Shown here piece after piece: positions 17,214 to 25,304 of a stretch of 64,000 bases of DNA (position 1 is its first letter; each line of letters begins with the position of its first letter). The stretch spans positions 1 through 64,000 of the forward strand of contig CAYMID010000001.1 in the NCBI GenBank assembly GCA_964390625.1, in the 5' to 3' direction. The DNA is from 2-12-FULL-41-16 sp964390625 (GTDB lineage: Bacteria; Patescibacteriota; Patescibacteriia; Magasanikbacterales; UBA922). The notes under the pieces are model-generated. The model did not search any database. It was not told the origin of the DNA and saw only the letters and a program-made list of their open reading frames with translations. Position numbers and translations under genes: made by a program.

Positions 17214-17489
17214 TTAGCGACCGAACTGAACAGTACGCTCGAAATCTCGCACGAGACCTGTAACACGCGGATCACCAGGATAACGCATCCCATGTTTTTG
17301 GGCCAGGATGAGCGCGACCATGGCCATAGCCAGGTCATGTCCGTAATGAGCCCGAACCTCGTGGTACGCGCTCAAAAGCTGATGAGTGTTGTTTGCGTCC
17401 ACACGCACGAAGGGCAGGGCGACATCCAGGTAATCATTGGTGTTGAGTCCAGGCTGCGACCCAGAGGTACCGAAAGCTTGTCCTTGCAT
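17214..17489 (-). CDS. GC-rich single gene encoding a 91-residue protein of unknown function
   Basis: I start the protein at ATG 17489 because AGGAGGA lies eight bases upstream; a longer frame would continue past this SD. The product begins M-Q-G-Q-A-F-G-T-S and then has a mainly helical body with A-Y-H-E-V-R-A-H-Y-G-H and A-M-V-A-L-I-L-A-Q-K-H-G. There is no signal peptide and there are no cysteines. No family is recognised. Base composition, the strong SD and the tandem 3' hairpins group it with the other GC-rich solitary genes. Confidence 0.72.
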   Translation of the reverse strand: MQGQAFGTSGSQPGLNTNDYLDVALPFVRVDANNTHQLLSAYHEVRAHYGHDLAMAMVALILAQKHGMRYPGDPRVTGLVRDFERTVQFGR

Positions 17490-17512
17490 TGCTAGAATCC
17501 TCCTAATTGCAT

Positions 17513-17541
17513 ATCCTAACACTTTCCCAAAAAACCACCAA
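17513..17541 (-). promoter_or_regulatory. Candidate promoter of the 91-residue gene
   Basis: TTGGTG (17536-17541) and TAGGAT (17513-17518) on the minus strand are 17 bases apart. Transcription would begin about 20 bases before the start codon, including the SD. Confidence 0.45.
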
Positions 17542-17560
17542 GTAGGCGCAAAAACACGGG

Positions 17561-17595
17561 TTGCCAAAAGCCCAAAACTGCGCTATACTGCGCAG
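17561..17595 (+). promoter_or_regulatory. Promoter of the LCP operon with a palindrome around the -10 box
   Basis: TTGCCA (17561-17566) and TATACT (17584-17589) are 17 bases apart. The arms ACTGCGC (17577-17583) and GCGCAGT (17590-17596) flank the -10 exactly. Transcription should begin about 4-6 bases before the ATG at 17601, so the mRNA is close to leaderless. The palindrome could be a repressor site. Confidence 0.75.
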
Positions 17596-17600
17596 TATCT

Positions 17601-19040
17601 ATGGAAACTCGATCCATTAATTTTTTGCCTGACCAGCCGGCCGAATATACGCCGGTACCCCAACCCCCAAAACGCCGCCGCTCCCGTGTGGTCGTTTTGT
17701 TGTTCGCCCTACTTCTGATTATTGGTGGTTTATGGTGGTTGCGAGCCCAAGGTGCACCAGTGGACTCCAACAACCCTACGGCCTACGACCCCCTGACCCT
17801 AGAACCCAAAAAACCACGCAGCTTAATCCAAAAACTTAGCTACGTGGTCTTTAATCATGACCGCGAACCCTTGTTGGGCGAGGACAAAGACCGCATCAAT
17901 ATTTTGCTACTTGGCATGGGCGGCCCAGGCCACGATGGTCCATACCTGACCGACACCATTATGATTGCTAGTATTAAACCGTCCACCAAACAAGTGGCTC
18001 TGGTTTCGATTCCCCGCGACCTAATGGTTAATATCCCCGGGTATGGTTTTTATAAAATCAACCACGCCAATCATTTTGGCGAACAAAAACAAGCTGATTG
18101 GGGTGGTGCCTTTGCCACCCAAGTGATTAGCGACACCTTTAAAATCAAAATCCCCTATTACGTTCGTATTGACTTCAAGGCCTTTGGCCAAATTATCAAC
18201 GAAGTCGGCGGGGTCAAAGTCGACGTTGAGCGTAGCTTTACTGACACGGAATTTCCTGCGGCCAACGATGCGTTCCAGACCGTAACCTTTGCCAAAGGAG
18301 TACAAACCATGGACGGAACCACCGCGTTGTCATATGCCCGCTCCCGTCACGGTAACAATGGCGAAGGCAGTGACTTTGCCCGGGCCAAACGGCAACAAAA
18401 AATTATTTTGGCCTTGCGCGAAAAAGTCCTTTCGTTTGGCACATTGCTAAACCCAGTGCGCATTAACAACATTATGGATGCGCTCGAATCACACCTAACT
18501 ACCAATCTTGAATTTGGCCAGCTGGTTTCACTCGCCAAACTTGGACGTGAATTAAATACGGAAAACATTACTAACCTTGTGTTTGACAGCAGTGAAGGTG
18601 GCTACCTCAAAAATTCGGCCACCATTGGCATGCTCGAACCACGGACTGGCAACTTTGACGCCATGGCCGAAGCGGTTAACCAGATATTTGCGGGAACAAT
18701 CGGTACCACGCACGTGGCCGCCACCCCAACTCAAGATGCTCCCCCTGTAGCCGGTGCACAAATCGAAATTCAAAACGGCACCTGGAATGCTGGCCTCGCT
18801 GCCCGTATTAAAAAACGTTTGACTGACGCCAAAATCGCCATCGGTGCGGCCACCAATAGCAAGCAAAAGCCAATTAGCACTAGCGGTATTTACGTTTTGA
18901 ACACAAATGCCGCAGCTGGCACTGCCGAAGCTTTGGCTAAAGAATTATTTATCCCCATCAAACAAACGCCACCCAGTGGCATCACTGCTGCCACCAGTAC
19001 TGATATTTTAATTTTGTTAGGCGACGACTTTACTGAATAA
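17601..19040 (+). CDS. LytR-CpsA-Psr (LCP) family cell-wall glycopolymer ligase
   Basis: LCP proteins attach lipid-linked glycopolymers to peptidoglycan outside the membrane. The protein has 479 residues. A short basic cytoplasmic tail and one membrane helix (about 29-50) come first. The LCP domain follows, with L-L-L-G-M-G-G, T-D-T-I-M-I-A-S, S-I-P-R-D-L-M-V and a Y-A-R-S-R-H motif that positions the lipid phosphate. A C-terminal LytR_C domain (about 385-479) begins I-E-I-Q-N-G-T. The ATG at 17601 is fixed by the promoter. der begins one base after the stop, so the gene is first in a der-pth transcript. The exact glycopolymer is unknown. Confidence 0.93.
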   Translation: METRSINFLPDQPAEYTPVPQPPKRRRSRVVVLLFALLLIIGGLWWLRAQGAPVDSNNPTAYDPLTLEPKKPRSLIQKLSYVVFNHDREPLLGEDKDRINILLLGMGGPGHDGPYLTDTIMIASIKPSTKQVALVSIPRDLMVNIPGYGFYKINHANHFGEQKQADWGGAFATQVISDTFKIKIPYYVRIDFKAFGQIINEVGGVKVDVERSFTDTEFPAANDAFQTVTFAKGVQTMDGTTALSYARSRHGNNGEGSDFARAKRQQKIILALREKVLSFGTLLNPVRINNIMDALESHLTTNLEFGQLVSLAKLGRELNTENITNLVFDSSEGGYLKNSATIGMLEPRTGNFDAMAEAVNQIFAGTIGTTHVAATPTQDAPPVAGAQIEIQNGTWNAGLAARIKKRLTDAKIAIGAATNSKQKPISTSGIYVLNTNAAAGTAEALAKELFIPIKQTPPSGITAATSTDILILLGDDFTE

Positions 19041-19041
19041 T

Positions 19042-20439
19042 ATGGCCACACCTGCTGCTAAAAAAGATTATAAATTGCCCGTCGTAGTGATTGTCGGGCG
19101 CGCCAACGTTGGTAAATCCAGCTTATTTAATCGCTTTTTAGAAGAAAAAAAAGCGATGGTGTCCGATGTTGCCGGAACTACCCGCACCAATAACGAAGGC
19201 GACGTGTTGTGGCGCGGGACGTACATTCGGGTAATTGATACTGGCGGTCCAGATAATGCCGAAAATGAACCATTTGCCAAAGACATTATTGCCCAATCAA
19301 AAGCGGCATTGGCCCAGGCCGATGTAATTGTAATGGTTTGCGATGCGGAAAGTGGCATTCTACCCCAGGAACGCGAATTGGCCCGCCAATTGCGCCAAAC
19401 TGCTACCAAAAATAAAAGCGCCCTTATTTTGGCAGCCAACAAGTGTGATAACCAACGCCTCGAAGCCAACACGCGCGACCACGAGTGGTTGAGTTTAGGC
19501 TTAGGCTCGGCCCTGTGCGTGTCGGCCAGCAATGGTCGTGGTGTTGGTGACCTGCTCGACGCAATTTATAATCACCTTAAGAAACAACGCAAAACCCCAA
19601 AGGGTAAAAAAGCCGCCGCCAACGCCACCGAAATTCGCGTGTGTTTACTGGGCAAACCAAACGTTGGTAAATCTAGTTTGTTCAACAAATTAATTGGCGA
19701 AGAAAAAGTAATTGTCAGTGACATTGCCCACACCACGCGCGAACCATTCGACACCGAGCTGGTGTACGAGCAAGACAACAAAAAATACCAAATCACTTTT
19801 GTGGACACGGCTGGTATTCGCCGTAAATCGCGCGTGGCCGGACATTTGGAACGCGAAGGCATTAGCCGCAGTGTCGAGGCAATGAATCGCTCGGACATTA
19901 TTTTGTTAGTGCTCGATGCGAGCGAATCACTTGCCACCCAAGATTTGCAACTCGGGGGCATGATCGAACAACACAGCCGTGGCGTCATTATTATTTTGAA
20001 CAAATGGGATTTGGTAGATGACAACTCTGACTTAGCTCGCAACAAAATGAAGACGTTTATTTACAACACCTTCCCCCACTTGGACTTTGCGCCAATTGTA
20101 TTTGTGAGCAGCAAAACCGGTTACCGTGCGCACCAAATTTTCCCCGAAATTATTGCAGTTGATAACGCCCGCAAGACTGTGTTGGAACAGCCGCAGATTA
20201 ATGAATTTTTGTACCAAACCACGCACGAACATCGTCCGGCCCGTGGCAAAGGCACGCGCCACCCCGAAATTGTGGCCATGCGCCAACTGGACAGTGCGCC
20301 GCCAGTATTTGAAATTTTCATCAAATACCGCACGTCGTTGCACGCCTCGTACCTAAACTTTTTAAAGCGCAAATTGCGCGAAGAGTTTGGTTTTATTGGC
20401 ACGCCAATCATTATTAAAATGAGTAAAATGAAACGTTAG
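19042..20439 (+). CDS. der: Ribosome biogenesis GTPase Der (EngA)
   Basis: Der is an essential double GTPase needed for assembly of the 50S subunit. Its 465 residues contain two G domains, with P-loops G-R-A-N-V-G-K-S-S and G-K-P-N-V-G-K-S-S, each with a D-T-x-G motif and an N-K-x-D motif. A KH-like C-terminal domain closes the protein. It follows the LCP gene by one base and precedes pth by four. Confidence 0.97.
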   Translation: MATPAAKKDYKLPVVVIVGRANVGKSSLFNRFLEEKKAMVSDVAGTTRTNNEGDVLWRGTYIRVIDTGGPDNAENEPFAKDIIAQSKAALAQADVIVMVCDAESGILPQERELARQLRQTATKNKSALILAANKCDNQRLEANTRDHEWLSLGLGSALCVSASNGRGVGDLLDAIYNHLKKQRKTPKGKKAAANATEIRVCLLGKPNVGKSSLFNKLIGEEKVIVSDIAHTTREPFDTELVYEQDNKKYQITFVDTAGIRRKSRVAGHLEREGISRSVEAMNRSDIILLVLDASESLATQDLQLGGMIEQHSRGVIIILNKWDLVDDNSDLARNKMKTFIYNTFPHLDFAPIVFVSSKTGYRAHQIFPEIIAVDNARKTVLEQPQINEFLYQTTHEHRPARGKGTRHPEIVAMRQLDSAPPVFEIFIKYRTSLHASYLNFLKRKLREEFGFIGTPIIIKMSKMKR

Positions 20440-20443
20440 GGCT

Positions 20444-20995
20444 ATGAAGTTAATTGTTGGCCTCGGCAACCCAGGCAAAAAATACCAGCGCACGCGTCAC
20501 AACATTGGATTTATGACGCTGGATTTTTTGCACGACGCTGTCGCCAAACGCACTGGGGCATCGGCTTGGCAAACCAGTCAAAAGTTTAATGCCGAAATTG
20601 CTGATTTTAAAGTCAAAAACGAAGCCGTACTGCTGCTAAAACCACTAACCTTCATGAATGATTCGGGCCACAGCGTACAGTTGGCCGCGCAGTTTTACAA
20701 AATTGCCCCAACCGATATTCTGGTAGTGCACGATGATAAAGATTTGCCGCTGGGCGAAATTAAATTACAAGCTGACCGTGGTCATGCCGGCCACAATGGC
20801 GTGCGTTCGATTATTGCTTGTTTAAACACCAAGGAATTCGGACGTTTGCGTCTTGGTGTGGCCAACGAGCAATTGACCGATGGCATGGACACAGCGGTAT
20901 TTGTGTTGAATAAATTTGGTATTCGCGAACGCGGTGCAGTTAACACCATGATTGAAACTGCGGCCGAACAAATCACTGACTGGATCGCTCAATAA
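20444..20995 (+). CDS. pth: Peptidyl-tRNA hydrolase
   Basis: Pth frees peptides from prematurely released peptidyl-tRNA. The 183-residue length is normal. Motifs are G-L-G-N-P-G-K-K-Y (nucleotide-end pocket), the catalytic histidine in R-T-R-H-N-I-G-F, F-M-N-D-S-G, and H-D-D-K-D-L-P with G-H-N-G-V-R-S. It lies four bases after der. Confidence 0.97.
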   Translation: MKLIVGLGNPGKKYQRTRHNIGFMTLDFLHDAVAKRTGASAWQTSQKFNAEIADFKVKNEAVLLLKPLTFMNDSGHSVQLAAQFYKIAPTDILVVHDDKDLPLGEIKLQADRGHAGHNGVRSIIACLNTKEFGRLRLGVANEQLTDGMDTAVFVLNKFGIRERGAVNTMIETAAEQITDWIAQ

Positions 20996-21019
20996 TTTAT
21001 TATTAACTAAGGAGGGACT

Positions 21020-22087
21020 ATGACACCACTACAGTGTCTGGCTTTTTGGCCAGAAGCTAGTTACAAACGTTGGCAAGAATTATGCCAACAATTTGGGGCC
21101 GATGACTGGTGGACGGTTGGCGCCGAGGCCGCGACCCCACTACCGTGGTCGCCAAAGGTTAAGCAATCATTTCGGGTTTGGCGAAACCAGGCAGATGCAG
21201 TCCAATTTAGCCAGCAATTGACTGCCGACGCCATCGTCCTAATTACGTACTCTGACCCCGCCTACCCCAAGGGCTTGCGCGAACTAGCCCAACCACCACT
21301 GGCGTTATTTGTGCGCGGCCGCATTCCCGCTAGTTTATGTTTAGCCGCAGTGGGGACACGCCGCCCAACCGAATATGGGCAACGCGCTACTAGCTTGATT
21401 ATTCCGCCACTGGCCCGCGCTGGACTGACCATTGTAAGTGGTTTGGCCTATGGTCTGGATGCACTCGCCCACCGCTTGACTTTGGACGCTGGCGGCAGTA
21501 CGGTGGCCGTATTGGGAACTGGCGTAGACCGTGCGAGCATTCACCCGATCGGAAATCAGTCTCTGGCCGAACGTATTATTGCGTCAGGCGGAGCGGTAAT
21601 ATCCGAGCTACCACCGGGCACACCTGGAAGCAAAATTACGTTTCCATTGCGAAACCGCATTATTGCAGGCCTGTGCGACGTGACCCTGGTGCTCGAAGCC
21701 CCCATAAAATCAGGCGCCTTAATTACAGCTGATTGTGCCGATCAATTACAGCGCACCGTGGCCTGTGTGCCCCACCCCATTACCAGTGTGATTGGGGCTG
21801 GTGGAAATCACTGGCTTGCCACCCAAGGGTCGGTTATTGTCACTACGCCCGATGATATTTTGTTACAATATCCAGGTATTAAACACCGTAAAATTCGAAA
21901 CAAAAAAATTATTATTGAGCCCCATTTGCGCGCACTACTCGAAGTAATTCCCAAAAACGGCCGACACCTTAACGAAATTATTCAGCAGCTTAATCAACCC
22001 ATTGCTCAAGTCATGAGCATGATTAGTGAACTGGAATTGTCCGGGGCGATTGCTGATCTTGGCGGAAATCATTATGCACGGTGCTGA
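21020..22087 (+). CDS. dprA: DNA processing protein DprA
   Basis: DprA loads RecA onto incoming single-stranded DNA during natural transformation. The 355-residue protein has the Rossmann-like core with V-S-G-L-A-Y-G-L-D-A, L-G-T-G-V-D and the R-N-R-I-I-A-G loop, plus a C-terminal winged helix. It is one of the few resident genes with a full SD (AAGGAGGG, nine bases before ATG 21020). Its last codons overlap the start of folC by 14 bases. Together with the CPR-type pilin-like protein it suggests DNA uptake ability. Confidence 0.94.
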   Translation: MTPLQCLAFWPEASYKRWQELCQQFGADDWWTVGAEAATPLPWSPKVKQSFRVWRNQADAVQFSQQLTADAIVLITYSDPAYPKGLRELAQPPLALFVRGRIPASLCLAAVGTRRPTEYGQRATSLIIPPLARAGLTIVSGLAYGLDALAHRLTLDAGGSTVAVLGTGVDRASIHPIGNQSLAERIIASGGAVISELPPGTPGSKITFPLRNRIIAGLCDVTLVLEAPIKSGALITADCADQLQRTVACVPHPITSVIGAGGNHWLATQGSVIVTTPDDILLQYPGIKHRKIRNKKIIIEPHLRALLEVIPKNGRHLNEIIQQLNQPIAQVMSMISELELSGAIADLGGNHYARC

Positions 22088-23288
22088 AAAAAAATTAATT
22101 ATCTTGACCAAACGCCCTCACCTTAATCAACGGGAACGCCAGCACGCACCCAATGTTTTTGGGCATTTGCAAACTTTTTTGGACACACTTGATAATCCAG
22201 AACAAAAAATTCCGCACTATATTCACGTCACTGGTACTAGTGGCAAAGGTTCAACCGCAGCGTTTATTGCTTCGATTTTACGCACCACCAACGCAACGGT
22301 TGGATTAACAGTTTCGCCTCACCTAAGTACAGTGTACGAACGTTGGCAAATTAATGGCACCCCAATTTCGACCCGCGATTTTAACCGCGTCTACAAACAT
22401 CTGGCACGCGCCTTTGCCATATGCGCAAAAGCTGACCCGGCCTTTGGTTTGTCTTTTTTTGAACTGTGCACAGCTTTGGCACTCACGTATTTTGCTGACC
22501 AAAAAGTTACTTGGGCTGTACTAGAGGTGTTTAACGGTGGTCGGGTTGACCCTACTAACATTATTCCCTACAAAGACGCCGCCGTAATTACGAGCATTGG
22601 GTTGGATCACGAACATTTGCTAGGCAACACTACCAGTAAAATTGCGCGCGAAAAAGCTGGTATTATTGCAAATGGTACACCGATATTTTGTGCAACCAAC
22701 GAATTGAACACCAAAAAGACTCTGCGCCTGTTGGCAGCAAAAAAGCAAGTCCCAATTACATTTGTTTCTGCACAAAAATCATATTCGCTTCGTGTGATTG
22801 GTGCACACCAACAACGAAATGCAGCCCTGGCCGCGGCGGTAACTCGTACACTTGGCGTATCTGAAGCTAAAATTAAACGAGGATTACTAGCTACCAGACT
22901 TCCACTCCGTCTAGAAATTATCCGTCGCAAACCTTGGCTAATTTTGGATGGCGCACATAATCCGCAAAAGATTGCGGCTAGCGTGGCTGCGGTGCGGGCG
23001 CTTAAAATTCCTAACCTCAATTTGGTCGTGGCCTTTTCACCTCACAAGAACATCTCTGCCATGGCTCATAACCTGCTTACACTTAAACCGGCGGCAATTT
23101 ATATAACTACTGGCCCGACAGACCTGCCATCTGCCAACCCCAAAGCGGTGGCTACTGCCTTTGGTCACCAAATACCGGTACGCTGTGTCCCTAACCCACG
23201 CCAGGCCTTGTACCTCGCGACCACAGCTGGAAACACCCTAGTGACCGGCTCTCTTTACTTAGCTAGTCACCTCAAAAAAGGCCTCTAA
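22074..23288 (+). CDS. folC: Bifunctional folylpolyglutamate/dihydrofolate synthase family (FolC)
   Basis: FolC adds glutamate to folates in an ATP-dependent step. I start at ATG 22074, inside the end of dprA, because the longer frame from 22026 has no support; this gives 404 residues. The P-loop is G-T-S-G-K-G-S-T-A, followed by the S-P-H-L motif and the Mur-ligase-like C-terminal domain with L-D-G-A-H-N-P. No other folate gene is present in the window, so salvaged folate is the likely substrate. A terminator follows. Confidence 0.92.
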   Translation: MHGAEKKLIILTKRPHLNQRERQHAPNVFGHLQTFLDTLDNPEQKIPHYIHVTGTSGKGSTAAFIASILRTTNATVGLTVSPHLSTVYERWQINGTPISTRDFNRVYKHLARAFAICAKADPAFGLSFFELCTALALTYFADQKVTWAVLEVFNGGRVDPTNIIPYKDAAVITSIGLDHEHLLGNTTSKIAREKAGIIANGTPIFCATNELNTKKTLRLLAAKKQVPITFVSAQKSYSLRVIGAHQQRNAALAAAVTRTLGVSEAKIKRGLLATRLPLRLEIIRRKPWLILDGAHNPQKIAASVAAVRALKIPNLNLVVAFSPHKNISAMAHNLLTLKPAAIYITTGPTDLPSANPKAVATAFGHQIPVRCVPNPRQALYLATTAGNTLVTGSLYLASHLKKGL

Positions 23289-23305
23289 ATGGTGCCAAAA
23301 AACAC

Positions 23306-23332
23306 TGCGGTTGACAAACCGCATGTTTTTTT
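23306..23332 (+). terminator. Intrinsic terminator after folC
   Basis: TGCGGTT (23306-23312) pairs with AACCGCA (23317-23323), and seven Ts follow. The loop holds part of the -35 box of the next promoter, so termination and initiation signals overlap. Confidence 0.9.
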
Positions 23333-23340
23333 GCTAGATT
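23311..23340 (+). promoter_or_regulatory. Promoter of the cyclase gene, nested in the folC terminator
   Basis: TTGACA (23311-23316) and TAGATT (23335-23340) are 18 bases apart. Downstream, AAGTTTCCGC and GCGGAACTT can form a leader hairpin (about 23344-23372) just before the SD. Confidence 0.7.
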
Positions 23341-23389
23341 AAGGCAAGTTTCCGCAATCACGCGGAACTTCAAATACAGGAGAAGTGCA

Positions 23390-25183
23390 ATGCAGAGTAA
23401 CGTTCAGGATGTCTGCGGTCGTAATGCAATCGTTCACCTCGCGGGCCTGCGTGCCCTCGGCTTGGACACAGCGACTTACATGACAGCTCTTCAGAAGGTC
23501 TTCGGTGACAAGGCACTCATGCCAACTGGCCTCGCGGAGTTCCTGGAGAGCCGGTACATCACGTTGGCACAGTACTGCATTCTCGAAACTGCGGTAATCG
23601 AAACATACGGTTCGGCTCATGGACTGTATGTGGTTGGGTCGCTGGCCCATCGCGTCAGCTTTGCTTCGGACACCATAAGTGACCTGAGAAAGAAACAAGT
23701 GGGTCTGAAGATCAGTAGCCCAGCCGTGGCCATGTACGATGTGGACAAAATCGCCCAAACCTTCAACGACAACAAGTGGTTCAATCCACTGGAGATGAAG
23801 GCCAGACGGTGCGTGTTCAAAATCGAGTACATGCCGCTCTCGGATGGCAACACGCGCACCGAGGTCGAAGACTTGGGTTCTCTCTACTACTTCGTCAGGG
23901 GTATGATGCACGGCATCAACCTGATGTGGGAGCAGCCTGACCCTAACCTGCAGCCGCGGTTCTACACGGTCAACGTAAAGCCCGAGGACGTGCTCGCCTT
24001 TGCGACACCCGATGTCCAGACAGAGTGGCGGGGACACGAACTGTTCATCGCAGGTGAAAAGTACGGCGAACTCGTCTATCTCACTCCGAACGAACGCGGT
24101 GACTTTCTGGGTCACCACGTTACTTACGACAAGGCCAAACCGGCCTATGCTCGTCTCGGCGTGCGGATTACACGCGAGTTCAAACACCCTGACAAGCTCG
24201 GGGAACCTAAGACTGTACTGTGGGGCAACGAAATCCTGCGGTACGACGAACCGCTCGCCAACCTGCTACGTCTGCGCTGGCACGCACCGTGGCGTCGACG
24301 AGTGGTTGACAGTCTCTTGCGCCCGTTCCTGAGCCTGGGTGTCAAGCGTGATCGTCGCCTGGCCTTGGCACAGCAGACTGCATCTGTGGCCGAAACCAAG
24401 GCCAATAACTACCACGAAGTCTTGGCCGGAAGCCATCCACCCGGGGTTGTCGATGATTTCTTCGCTGGTAAGCTGGTGTCAAAAGCGTACCAGACGATCG
24501 TGATGATCGTCGATATCGTGGGCTCAACTGCGCTACGGAGCAAACACAGCCCGTCAGAGTACATGGACATCATCACGAAGGTGGTTAGTGATCGCCTTCT
24601 CATCATGGGCAACAAGTACGGTGCGCACCGCTACAAGCTCATGGGCGATGGTGGCATATCGGTGTTCATTGACTTCAAACAGCAAGGGTTGCACCTCAAA
24701 ATCAAAGACATGCTGACATTTGCAGACGAACTCATGCTCGCCTGCGAACAAGATGGCTATCCGGTCCGCGTCGGTCTTGCGATCGGTGAAGTCATCTGGG
24801 GCAACCAGACCAAACAACCGGGAGTTTTGATCTGGGAAGCTAGTGGTCGAGCAGTCGATGAGGCGGCTCGCCTCCAGGCCAAAGGCAGTCAACCCGGAGA
24901 AAAAGAAATGGACGGGGCGATTACGCACGGGTATGCAGCCATATCCCACGAAGCAGCCGCGCTTGCCCTGCAATGGAACATTCTCGATCAAAGTCAGGTG
25001 CGTCTAAACGGAAGAGTCCAAATCACGAACGGTGACGAAATTCCCTGCTTCCTTCTAGATCTTAATCCAACTAAGGAACGAACGACCGCACCAGGAACAG
25101 TCAGCCTCAGACGGGCCCGGACGGAAGGTGTTCCTGCAGCTGTTCGCGCCGCAACCGCACCACACCAGGTCAGAAAAGGTTAA
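23390..25183 (+). CDS. Class III nucleotidyl cyclase-like protein with an uncharacterised N-terminal half, GC-rich
   Basis: The 597-residue protein has a C-terminal class III cyclase domain (about 360-565). The first metal aspartate is in V-D-I-V-G-S-T, the second in M-G-D-G-G-I-S-V-F, then R-V-G-L-A-I-G-E-V. The transition-state segment reads G-R-A-V-D-E-A-A-R-L, where Asp replaces the usual Asn but Arg is kept. The N-terminal 350 residues are soluble and unrecognised; they may be a sensor. cAMP or cGMP is the expected product if it is active, and no cAMP receptor is seen here. The gene is GC-rich and solitary, with GGAGAAG before ATG 23390, its own promoter and a 3' hairpin. Confidence 0.85.
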   Translation: MQSNVQDVCGRNAIVHLAGLRALGLDTATYMTALQKVFGDKALMPTGLAEFLESRYITLAQYCILETAVIETYGSAHGLYVVGSLAHRVSFASDTISDLRKKQVGLKISSPAVAMYDVDKIAQTFNDNKWFNPLEMKARRCVFKIEYMPLSDGNTRTEVEDLGSLYYFVRGMMHGINLMWEQPDPNLQPRFYTVNVKPEDVLAFATPDVQTEWRGHELFIAGEKYGELVYLTPNERGDFLGHHVTYDKAKPAYARLGVRITREFKHPDKLGEPKTVLWGNEILRYDEPLANLLRLRWHAPWRRRVVDSLLRPFLSLGVKRDRRLALAQQTASVAETKANNYHEVLAGSHPPGVVDDFFAGKLVSKAYQTIVMIVDIVGSTALRSKHSPSEYMDIITKVVSDRLLIMGNKYGAHRYKLMGDGGISVFIDFKQQGLHLKIKDMLTFADELMLACEQDGYPVRVGLAIGEVIWGNQTKQPGVLIWEASGRAVDEAARLQAKGSQPGEKEMDGAITHGYAAISHEAAALALQWNILDQSQVRLNGRVQITNGDEIPCFLLDLNPTKERTTAPGTVSLRRARTEGVPAAVRAATAPHQVRKG

Positions 25184-25207
25184 TTCTACGCTCTTTCCCA
25201 CCTCTTA

Positions 25208-25241
25208 CTGACGTGCTGCACCCACCCACTGTGCACGTCAG
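25208..25241 (+). terminator. 3' hairpin after the cyclase gene
   Basis: CTGACGTGC (25208-25216) pairs perfectly with GCACGTCAG (25233-25241) around a 16-base loop, 24 bases after the stop. There is no T-run, so it may act as an mRNA end-protector rather than a classical terminator. Confidence 0.65.
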
Positions 25242-25304
25242 GATCCCAAGCCATTTAATTGTACTCAGTTGAATTGCTTGGTTTCCTTAATTGTTGTTCC
25301 ACTT

